Source of the DNA: Bugula neritina
Taxonomy: Eukaryota > Bryozoa > Gymnolaemata > Cheilostomatida > Bugulidae
DNA: 64,000 nt
Direction of reading: 5' to 3'
Assembly (NCBI GenBank): GCA_964035545.1
Contig: CAXIUT010000073.1
Coordinates: forward strand, 434,001-498,000
The position numbers and the translations under genes were made by a program. The first letter of the stretch is position 1. Every line of letters starts with the position of its first letter. The notes below the pieces were generated by a model. It was given only the letters and a program-made list of their open reading frames with translations, did no database searches and was not told the origin of the DNA. This document shows, in pieces, positions 52,302-63,029 of this stretch.

Positions 52302-53642
52302 TGAAACTTTATAGTTTACAGGCAGTCGAGATGAGTCAGTGCTGAAACCCATTTTATTAGTAGACTATATTGCTCTTCAATAATCAGTTTTCATATTAAA
52401 AGAGAAAGCTCATCTGCAGCGCCATTTTACAGTGTTATATTTTGCCAGAGCAATAACTAATTTTAGATGCCTTTGCAAACATATGAGAAATAAATGAGTC
52501 ATTCTATGAAAAGAGGTGTTTGCAGCACTTGTCCACTTTTGATTTACACGCGGCATGGAAACTTTTGTAGTTTTAAATAATGTCTCCAAATTCATCACTT
52601 GCATGTGTTTAGATACTTGATGAAAATTTTTATGCAAAACTTGATGCCTGCTTCAAAGACACCAGTGCTTAATTACTGTGTTAACTGTATTGGCACGTTG
52701 CCATGAGATATTTGGTAATATTTCGCATCACAACAAACTCTTCAGAAAGTTGAGAAAATCAGTCTAGAAAGTTAATGAAATAAACCTACCAGAGAGAGTA
52801 AGCCAGATGTAACAAGTAGATCCAAAACAAGTTGATAAACAATTGAAGTTGAAGTCTCCATGTAGTCAACACGTTAGTCCTAATGTCAAATGCAAACGTC
52901 TGCAACCAAACTGTGTAGACTTCATAAGCTGGTTAGCTGACAGGGGAGATTGAAGTTCTTAACTCTTGTGTGTATAGTGATGCCCATCTTGAACCAGAGA
53001 TGGCTGACTGAAGACTGCTACTTTGTGAAAATTGACAATGCATATTATTATTATTCATTGTTGAGATTCACGACTGCCATAAACAATGATAAAATATTCA
53101 TTGTTGGTACTACTGAGTAGAATAAAATATAATATAATATTATTTTCTGGACAGATAAATAATATCAAATGCATATTATAACTTACCATAAATATACAGT
53201 GCTTCACATCTTCACCTTTTTCTGCAATGTTATTTCTTTGCAGTTAGAAGTACTAGCTGAATATATGACTATGAAACATAACCCTTCAATTTCATTGCAC
53301 CAGCACCAGTTGCAAGATAGGTGTATTGAGAGTTATCTTTCCCAAAATTTTGTTCTTGGTGTTTATACGAAGCAGACACAGGCTAATATTAGTTTTGTTA
53401 TTTGCAAGAGTTTTTCTGTCTGATTGTCCATCAGCAAAAGTTTGCGCCTTGCAGTTATTATGGAAATACCAGTGATGCTGGAAGACCTTTGCATTGTACA
53501 CCCGCCTTGACTATTGAAGTTAGATGTTTTATTTTCCCATCCCCTCTCCCGCCCCCCTGTCCCCTCTAACAACCGGCAATCCTGACTCATGTGAATTGTG
53601 TTATTGTTCTAGAGTTGGCCCATGGGCCTACAGTATACGATT
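52302..53642 (+). repeat. Monomer M40, family B
   Basis: Plain B, closing the third tetramer copy. Confidence 0.95.
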
Positions 53643-54983
53643 TGAAGCTTTATAGTTTACAGGCAGTCGAGATGAGTCACTGCTGAAACCCATTTTATTA
53701 GTAGACTATATTGCTCTTCAATCATCAGTTTTCATATTAAAACAGAAAGCTCATCTGCAGCGCCATTTCACAGTGTTATATTTTGCTAGAGCAATAACTA
53801 ATTTTAGATGCCTTTGCAAACATATGAGAAATAAATGAGTCATTCTATGAAAAGAGGTGTTTGCAGCACTTGTCCACTTTTGATTTACACGCGGCATCGA
53901 AACTTTTGTAGTTTTAAATAATGTCTCCAAATTCATCACTTGCATGTGTTTAGATACTTGATGAAAATGTTTATGCAAAATTTGATGCCTGCTTCAAAGA
54001 CACCAGTGCTTAATTACTGTGTTAACTGTATTGGCACGTTGCCATGAGATATTTGGTAATATTTCGCATCACAACAAACTCTTCAGAAAGTTAAGAAAAT
54101 CAGTCTAGAAAGTTAATGAAATAAACCTACCAGAGAGAGTAAGCCAGATGTAACAAGTAGATCCAAAACAAGTTGATTAACAATTGAAGTTGAAGTCTCG
54201 ATGTAGTCAACACTTTAGTCCTAACGTCAAATGCTAACGTCTGCAACCAAACTGTGAAGACTTCATGAGCTGGTTAGCTGACAGGACACATTAAAGTTCT
54301 TAACTCTTGTGTGTATAGTGATGCCCATCTTGAACTAGAGAGGGCTGACTGAAGACTGCTACTTTGTGAAAATTGACAATGCATATTATTATTATTCATT
54401 GTTGAGATTCACGACTGCCATAAACAATGATAAAATATTCATTGTTGGTACTACTGAGTAGAATAAAATATAATATAATATTGTTTTCTGGACAGAAAAG
54501 TAATATCAAATGCATATTATAACTTACCATAAATCTACAGTGCTTCACATCTTCACCTTTTCCTGCAATTTTATTTCTTTGCAGTTAGAAGTAGTAGCTG
54601 AATATATGACGATGAAACATAACCCTTCAATTTCATTGCACCAGCACCAGTTGCAAGATAGGTGTGTTGGGAGTTATCTTTCCTAAAAATTTGTTCTTGG
54701 TGTTTATACGAAGCAGACACAGGCTAATATTAGTTTTGTTATTTGCAAGAGTTTTCCTGTCTGATTTTCCATCAGCAAAAGTTTGCGCCTTGCAGTTATT
54801 ATGAAAATACCAGTGATGCTGGAAGACCTTTGCATTGTACACCCGCCTTTACTATTGAATTTAGATGTTTTATTTTCCCATCCCCTCTCCTGCCCCCCTA
54901 TCCCCTCTAACAACCAGCAATCTTGACTCATGTGAATTTTGTTATTGTTCTAGAGTTGGCCCATGGGCCTACAGTATACGATT
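53643..54983 (+). repeat. Monomer M41, family A, variant A'
   Basis: A' marks at 54756, 54767 and 54900; last A' copy of the window. Confidence 0.95.
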
Positions 54984-56324
54984 TGAAACTTTATAGTTTA
55001 CAGGCAGTCGAGATGAGTCAGTGCTGAAACCCATTTTATTAGTAGACTATATTGCTCTTCAATAATCAGTTTTCATATTAAAAGAGAAAGCTCATCTGCA
55101 GCGCCATTTTACAGTGTTATATTTTGCCAGAGCAATAACTAATTTTAGATGCCTTTGCAAACATATGAGAAATAAATGAGTCATTCTATGAAAAGAGGTG
55201 TTTGCAGCACTTGTCCACTTTTGATTTACACGCGGCATGGAAACTTTTGTAGTTTTAAATAATGTCTCCAAATTCATCACTTGCATGTGTTTAGATACTT
55301 GATGAAAATTTTTATGCAAAACTTGATGCCTGCTTCAAAGACACCAGTGCTTAATTACTGTGTTAACTGTATTGGCACGTTGCCATGAGATATTTGGTAA
55401 TATTTCGCATCACAACAAACTCTTCAGAAAGTTGAGAAAATCAGTCTAGAAAGTTAATGAAATAAACCTACCAGAGAGAGTAAGCCAGATGTAACAAGTA
55501 GATCCAAAACAAGTTGATAAACAATTGAAGTTGAAGTCTCCATGTAGTCAACACGTTAGTCCTAATGTCAAATGCAAACGTCTGCAACCAAACTGTGTAG
55601 ACTTCATAAGCTGGTTAGCTGACAGGGGAGATTGAAGTTCTTAACTCTTGTGTGTATAGTGATGCCCATCTTGAACCAGAGATGGCTGACTGAAGACTGC
55701 TACTTTGTGAAAATTGACAATGCATATTATTATTATTCATTGTTGAGATTCACGACTGCCATAAACAATGATAAAATATTCATTGTTGGTACTACTGAGT
55801 AGAATAAAATATAATATAATATTATTTTCTGGACAGATAAATAATATCAAATGCATATTATAACTTACCATAAATATACAGTGCTTCACATCTTCACCTT
55901 TTTCTGCAATGTTATTTCTTTGCAGTTAGAAGTACTAGCTGAATATGTGACTATGAAACATAACCCTTCAATTTCATTGCACCAGCACCAGTTGCAAGAT
56001 AGGTGTATTGAGAGTTATCTTTCCCAAAATTTTGTTCTTGGTGTTTATACGAAGCAGACACAGGCTAATATTAGTTTTGTTATTTGCAAGAGTTTTTCTG
56101 TCTGATTGTCCATCAGCAAAAGTTTGCGCCTTGCAGTTATTATGGAAATACCAGTGATGCTGGAAGACCTTTGCATTGTACACCCGCCTTGACTATTGAA
56201 GTTAGATGTTTTATTTTCCCATCCCCTCTCCCGCCCCCCTGTCCCCTCTAACAACCGGCAATCCTGACTCATGTGAATTGTGTTATTGTTCTAGAGTTGG
56301 CCCATGGGCCTACAGTATACGATT
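54984..56324 (+). repeat. Monomer M42, family B, variant Bv
   Basis: Bv mark at 55947; last Bv copy of the window. Confidence 0.95.
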
Positions 56325-57665
56325 TGAAGCTTTATAGTTTACAGGCAGTCGAGATGAGTCACTGCTGAAACCCATTTTATTAGTAGACTATATTGCTCTT
56401 CAATCATCAGTTTTCATATTAAAACAGAAAGCTCATCTGCAGCGCCATTTCACAGTGTTATATTTTGCTAGAGCAATAACTAATTTTAGATGCCTTTGCA
56501 AACATATGAGAAATAAATGAGTCATTCTATGAAAAGAGGTGTTTGCAGCACTTGTCCACTTTTGATTTACACGCGGCATCGAAACTTTTGTAGTTTTAAA
56601 TAATGTCTCCAAATTCATCACTTGCATGTGTTTAGATACTTGATGAAAATGTTTATGCAAAATTTGATGCCTGCTTCAAAGACACCAGTGCTTAATTACT
56701 GTGTTAACTGTATTGGCACGTTGCCATGAGATATTTGGTAATATTTCGCATCACAACAAACTCTTCAGAAAGTTACGAAAATCAGTCTAGAAAGTTAATG
56801 AAATAAACCTACCAGAGAGAGTAAGCCAGATGTAACAAGTAGATCCAAAACAAGTTGATTAACAATTGAAGTTGAAGTCTCGATGTAGTCAACACTTTAG
56901 TCCTAACGTCAAATGCTAACGTCTGCAACCAAACTGTGAAGACTTCATGAGCTGGTTAGCTGACAGGACACATTAAAGTTCTTAACTCTTGTGTCTATAG
57001 TGATGCCCATCTTGAACTAGAGAGGGCTGACTGAAGACTGCTACTTTGTGAAAATTGACAATGCATATTATTATTATTCATTGTTGAGATTCACGACTGC
57101 CATAAACAATGATAAAATATTCATTGTTGGTACTACTGAGTAGAATAAAATATAATATAATATTATTTTCTGGACAGATAAATAATATCAAATGCATATT
57201 ATAACTTACCATAAATATACAGTGCTTCACATCTTCACCTTTTTCTGCAATGTTATTTCTTTGCAGTTAGAAGTACTAGCTGAATATATGACTATGAAAC
57301 ATAACCCTTCAATTTCATTGCACCAGCACCAGTTGCAAGATAGGTGTATTGAGAGTTATCTTTCCCAAAATTTTGTTCTTGGTGTTTATACGAAGCAGAC
57401 ACAGGCTAATATTAGTTTTGTTATTTGCAAGAGTTTTTCTGTCTGATTGTCCATCAGCAAAAGTTTGCGCCTTGCAGTTATTATGGAAATACCAGTGATG
57501 CTGGAAGACCTTTGCATTGTACACCCGCCTTGACTATTGAAGTTAGATGTTTTATTTTCCCATCCCCTCTCCCGCCCCCCTGTCCCCTCTAACAACCGGC
57601 AATCCTGACTCATGTGAATTGTGTTATTGTTCTAGAGTTGGCCCATGGGCCTACAGTATACGATT
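56325..57665 (+). repeat. Monomer M43, fusion A''-left / B-right
   Basis: A'' marks are present at 56776 and 56995, and the A-type gagaggg at 57024. The A'' mark expected at 57071 is absent and B markers follow to the end. The crossover lies in about 57024-57071. It merged an A'' with a B and ended the regular tetramer. Confidence 0.94.
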
Positions 57666-59006
57666 TGAAGCTTTATAGTTTACAGGCAGTCGAGATGAGT
57701 CACTGCTGAAACCCATTTTATTAGTAGACTATATTGCTCTTCAATCATCAGTTTTCATATTAAAACAGAAAGCTCATCTGCAGCGCCATTTCACAGTGTT
57801 ATATTTTGCTAGAGCAATAACTAATTTTAGATGCCTTTGCAAACATATGAGAAATAAATGAGTCATTCTATGAAAAGAGGTGTTTGCAGCACTTGTCCAC
57901 TTTTGATTTACACGCGGCATCGAAACTTTTGTAGTTTTAAATAATGTCTCCAAATTCATCACTTGCATGTGTTTAGATACTTGATGAAAATGTTTATGCA
58001 AAATTTGATGCCTGCTTCAAAGACACCAGTGCTTAATTACTGTGTTAACTGTATTGGCACGTTGCCATGAGATATTTGGTAATATTTCGCATCACAACAA
58101 ACTCTTCAGAAAGTTAAGAAAATCAGTCTAGAAAGTTAATGAAATAAACCTACCAGAGAGAGTAAGCCAGATGTAACAAGTAGATCCAAAACAAGTTGAT
58201 TAACAATTGAAGTTGAAGTCTCGATGTAGTCAACACTTTAGTCCTAACGTCAAATGCTAACGTCTGCAACCAAACTGTGAAGACTTCATGAGCTGGTTAG
58301 CTGACAGGACACATTAAAGTTCTTAACTCTTGTGTGTATAGTGATGCCCATCTTGAACTAGAGAGGGCTGACTGAAGACTGCTACTTTGTGAAAATTGAC
58401 AATGCATATTATTATTATTCATTGTTGAGATTCACGACTGCCATAAACAATGATAAAATATTCATTGTTGGTACTACTGAGTAGAATAAAATATAATATA
58501 ATATTATTTTCTGGACAGATAAATAATATCAAATGCATATTATAACTTACCATAAATATACAGTGCTTCACATCTTCACCTTTTTCTGCAATGTTATTTC
58601 TTTGCAGTTAGAAGTACTAGCTGAATATATGACTATGAAACATAACCCTTCAATTTCATTGCACCAGCACCAGTTGCAAGATAGGTGTTTTGAGAGTTAT
58701 CTTTCCCAAAATTTTGTTCTTGGTGTTTATACGAAGCAGACACAGGCTAATATTAGTTTTGTTATTTGCAAGAGTTTTTCTGTCTGATTGTCCATCGGCA
58801 AAAGTTTGCGCCTTGCAGTTATTATGAAAATACCAGTGATGCTGGAAGACCTTTGCATTGTACACCCGCCTTTACTATTGAATTTAGATGTTTTATTTTC
58901 CCATCCCCTCTCCTGCCCCCCTGTCCCCTCTAACAACCAGCAATCTTGACTCATGTGAATTGTGTTATTGTTCTAGAGTTGGCCCATGGGCCTACAGTAT
59001 ACGATT
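57666..59006 (+). repeat. Monomer M44, A-left / F-right
   Basis: A up to gagaggg at 58365; from 58506 the non-A state (attatttt, gataaat). The right part has the F marks gtgttttgag (58689) and catcggc (58797), shared only with M46. Ends with ttatgaaa, gatgtttt and gaattgtg. Confidence 0.92.
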
Positions 59007-60347
59007 TGAAGCTTTATAGTTTACAGGCAGTCGAGATGAGTCACTGCTGAAACCCATTTTATTAGTAGACTATATTGCTCTTCAATAATCAGTTTTCATA
59101 TTAAAAGAGAAAGCTCATCTGCAGCGCCATTTCACAGTGTTATGTTTTGCTAGAGCAATAACTACTTTTAGATGCCTTTGCAAACATATGAGAAATAAAT
59201 GAGTCATTCTATGAAAAGAGGTGTTTGCAGCACTTGTCCACTTTTGATTTACATGCGGCATGGAAACTTTTGTAGTTTTAAATAATGTCTCCAAATTCAT
59301 CACTTGCATGTGTTTAGATACTTGATGAAAATTTTTATGCAAAACTTGATGCCTGCTTCAAAGACACCAGTGCTTAATTACTGTGTTAACTGTATTGGCA
59401 TGTTGCCATGAGATATTTGGTAATATTTCGCATCACAACAAACTCTTCAGAAAGTTAAGAAAATAAGTCTAGAAAGTTAATGAAATAAACCTACCAGAGA
59501 GAGTAAGCCAGATGTAACAAGTAGATCCAAAACAAGTTGATTAACAATTGAAGTTGAAATCTCCATGTAGTCAACACTTTAGTCCTAATGTCAAATGCAA
59601 GCGTCTGCAACCAAACTGTGTAGACTTCATGAGCTGGTTAGCTGACAGGACTCATTAAAGTTCTTAACTCTTGTGTGTATAGTGATGCCCATCTTGAACT
59701 AGAGAGGGGTGACTGAAGACTGCTACTTTGTGAAAATTGACAATGCATATTATTATTATTCATTGTTGAGATTCACGACTGCCATAAACAATGATAAAAT
59801 ATTCATTGTTGGTACTACTGAGTAGAATAAAATATAATATAATATTATTTTCTGGACAGACAAATAATATCAAATGCATATTATAACTTACCATAAATCT
59901 ACAGTGCTTCACATCTTCACCTTTTTCTGCAATGTTATTTCTTTGCAGTTAGAAGTACTAGCTGAATATATGACTATGAAACATAACCCTTCAATTTCAT
60001 TGCACCAGCACCAGTTGCAAGATAGGTGTGTTGGGAGTTATCTTTCCCAAAACTTTGTTCTTGGTGTTTATACGAAGCAGACACAGGCTAATATTAGTTT
60101 TGTTATTTGCAAGAGTTTTTCTGTCTGATTTTCCATCAGCAAAAGTTTGCGCCTTGCAGTTATTATGAAAATACCAGTGATGCTGGAAGACCTTTGCATT
60201 GTACACCCGCCTTTACTATTGAATTTAGATGTTTTATTTTCCCATCCCCTCTCCTGCCCCCCTATCCCCTCTAACAACCAGCAATCTTGACTCATGTGAA
60301 TTTTGTTATTGTTCTAGAGTTGGCCCATGGGCCTACAGTATACGATT
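59007..60347 (+). repeat. Monomer M45, strongly mosaic, D-left
   Basis: D-type left part (ctactttt, acatgcgg, aaataagtc) without the gcagtag head, then A-like and C-like patches, then two of the three A' marks (60131, 60264). Private changes at 59559, 59601, 59652, 59709, 59861 and 60053. It is the most individual complete copy apart from M2. Confidence 0.9.
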
Positions 60348-61688
60348 TGAAACTTTATAGTTTACAGGCAGTCGAGATGAGTCAGTGCTGAAACCCATTT
60401 TATTAGTAGACTATATTGCTCTTCAATAATCAGTTTTCATATTAAAAGAGAAAGCTCATCTGCAGCGCCATTTTACAGTGTTATATTTTGCCAGAGCAAT
60501 AACTAATTTTAGATGCCTTTGCAAACATATGAGAAATAAATGAGTCATTCTATGAAAAGAGGTGTTTGCAGCACTTGTCCACTTTTGATTTACACGCGGC
60601 ATGGAAACTTTTGTAGTTTTAAATAATGTCTCCAAATTCATCACTTGCATGTGTTTAGATACTTGATGAAAATTTTTATGCAAAACTTGATGCCTGCTTC
60701 AAAGACACCAGTGCTTAATTACTGTGTTAACTGTATTGGCACGTTGCCATGAGATATTTGGTAATATTTCGCATCACAACAAACTCTTCAGAAAGTTGAG
60801 AAAATCAGTCTAGAAAGTTAATGAAATAAACCTACCAGAGAGAGTAAGCCAGATGTAACAAGTAGATCCAAAACAAGTTGATAAACAATTGAAGTTGAAG
60901 TCTCCATGTAGTCAACACTTTAGTCCTAACGTCAAATGCTAACGTCTGCAACCAAACTGTGAAGACTTCATGAGCTGGTTAGCTGACAGGACACATTAAA
61001 GTTCTTAACTCTTGTGTGTATAGTGATGCCCATCTTGAACTAGAGAGGGCTGACTGAAGACTGCTACTTTGTGAAAATTGACAATGCATATTATTATTAT
61101 TCATTGTTGAGATTCACGACTGCCATAAACAATGATAAAATATTCATTGTTGGTACTACTGAGTAGAATAAAATATAATATAATATTATTTTCTGGACAG
61201 ATAAATAATATCAAATGCATATTATAACTTACCATAAATATACAGTGCTTCACATCTTCACCTTTTTCTGCAATGTTATTTCTTTGCAGTTAGAAGTACT
61301 AGCTGAATATATGACTATGAAACATAACCCTTCAATTTCATTGCACCAGCACCAGTTGCAAGATAGGTGTTTTGAGAGTTATCTTTCCCAAAATTTTGTT
61401 CTTGGTGTTTATACGAAGCAGACACAGGCTAATATTAGTTTTGTTATTTGCAAGAGTTTTTCTGTCTGATTGTCCATCGGCAAAAGTTTGCGCCTTGCAG
61501 TTATTATGAAAATACCAGTGATGCTGGAAGACCTTTGCATTGTACACCCGCCTTTACTATTGAATTTAGATGTTTTATTTTCCCATCCCCTCTCCTGCCC
61601 CCCTGTCCCCTCTAACAACCAGCAATCTTGACTCATGTGAATTGTGTTATTGTTCTAGAGTTGGCCCATGGGCCTACAGTATACGATT
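60348..61688 (+). repeat. Monomer M46, B-left / A-middle / F-right
   Basis: B head with gttgaga and ctccatg, switching to A at cactttagtcctaacg (about 60918-60932). The non-A state returns between about 61047 and 61188. F marks at 61371 and 61479 lie exactly 2,682 bp after those of M44. Confidence 0.92.
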
Positions 61689-63029
61689 TGAAGCTTTATA
61701 GTTTACAGGCAGTCGAGATGAGTCAGTGCTGAAACCCATTTTATTAGTAGACTATATTGCTCTTCAATAATCAGTTTTCATATTAAAAGAGAAAGCTCAT
61801 CTGCAGCGCCATTTTACAGTGTTATATTTTGCCAGAGCAATAACTAATTTTAGATGCCTTTGCAAACATATGAGAAATAAATGAGTCATTCTATGAAAAG
61901 AGGTGTTTGCAGCACTTGTCCACTTTTGATTTACACGCGGCATGGAAACTTTTGTAGTTTTAAATAATGTCTCCAAATTCATCACTTGCATGTGTTTAGA
62001 TACTTGATGAAAATTTTTATGCAAAACTTGATGCCTGCTTCAAAGACACCAGTGCTTAATTACTGTGTTAACTGTATTGGCACGTTGCCATGAGATATTT
62101 GGTAATATTTCGCATCACAACAAACTCTTCAGAAAGTTGAGAAAATCAGTCTAGAAAGTTAATGAAATAAACCTACCAGAGAGAGTAAGCCAGATGTAAC
62201 AAGTAGATCCAAAACAAGTTGATAAACAATTGAAGTTGAAGTCTCCATGTAGTCAACACGTTAGTCCTAATGTCAAATGCAAACGTCTGCAACCAAACTG
62301 TGTAGACTTCATAAGCTGGTTAGCTGACAGGGGAGATTGAAGTTCTTAACTCTTGTGTGTATAGTGATGCCCATCTTGAACCAGAGATGGCTGACTGAAG
62401 ACTGCTACTTTGTGAAAATTGACAATGCATATTATTATTATTCATTGTTGAGATTCACGACTGCCATAAACAATGATAAAATATTCATTGTTGGTACTAC
62501 TGAGTAGAATAAAATATAATATAATATTATTTTCTGGACAGATAAATAATATCAAATGCATATTATAACTTACCATAAATATACAGTGCTTCACATCTTC
62601 ACCTTTTTCTGCAATGTTATTTCTTTGCAGTTAGAAGTACTAGCTGAATATATGACTATGAAACATAACCCTTCAATTTCATTGCACCAGCACCAGTTGC
62701 AAGATAGGTGTATTGAGAGTTATCTTTCCCAAAATTTTGTTCTTGGTGTTTATACGAAGCAGACACAGGCTAATATTAGTTTTGTTATTTGCAAGAGTTT
62801 TTCTGTCTGATTGTCCATCAGCAAAAGTTTGCGCCTTGCAGTTATTATGGAAATACCAGTGATGCTGGAAGACCTTTGCATTGTACACCCGCCTTGACTA
62901 TTGAAGTTAGATGTTTTATTTTCCCATCCCCTCTCCCGCCCCCCTGTCCCCTCTAACAACCGGCAATCCTGACTCATGTGAATTGTGTTATTGTTCTAGA
63001 GTTGGCCCATGGGCCTACAGTATACGATT
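61689..63029 (+). repeat. Monomer M47, family B
   Basis: B apart from a G at offset 5 (tgaagc), which other B copies lack; this fits a head taken over from the F-tailed neighbour. It returns the array to the B-A order of M6-M7. Confidence 0.93.

Larger units (their letters stand above)
37798..57024 (+). repeat. Homogenised higher-order tetramer A'-Bv-A''-B, ~3.6 copies
   Basis: Eight diagnostic marks (three A', one Bv, four A'') recur at exactly 5,364 bp in M29-M32, M33-M36, M37-M40 and M41-M43. Reading the copies side by side I noticed no other difference except in the hybrid M29. A and B alternate strictly, so a 2,682-bp dimer is nested inside the tetramer. Limits are the D/A switch in M29 and the A''/B crossover in M43. 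Confidence 0.94.
58365..61688 (+). repeat. F-type dimer pair (right halves of M44 and M46)
   Basis: The right parts of M44 and M46 share gtgttttgag, catcggc and a non-A state after an A-type gagaggg, 2,682 bp apart, with the mosaic M45 between them. Their left parts differ (A versus B). A dimer-sized duplication followed by exchange of one left half explains this. Confidence 0.8.

Noticed and set aside
37551-57665. Assembly artefact as explanation for the identical tetramers
   Set aside because: Possible in principle, but the copies sit in a graded context (hybrid M29 at one end, crossover M43 at the other) that an assembler loop would not readily produce. Sequence alone cannot exclude it.
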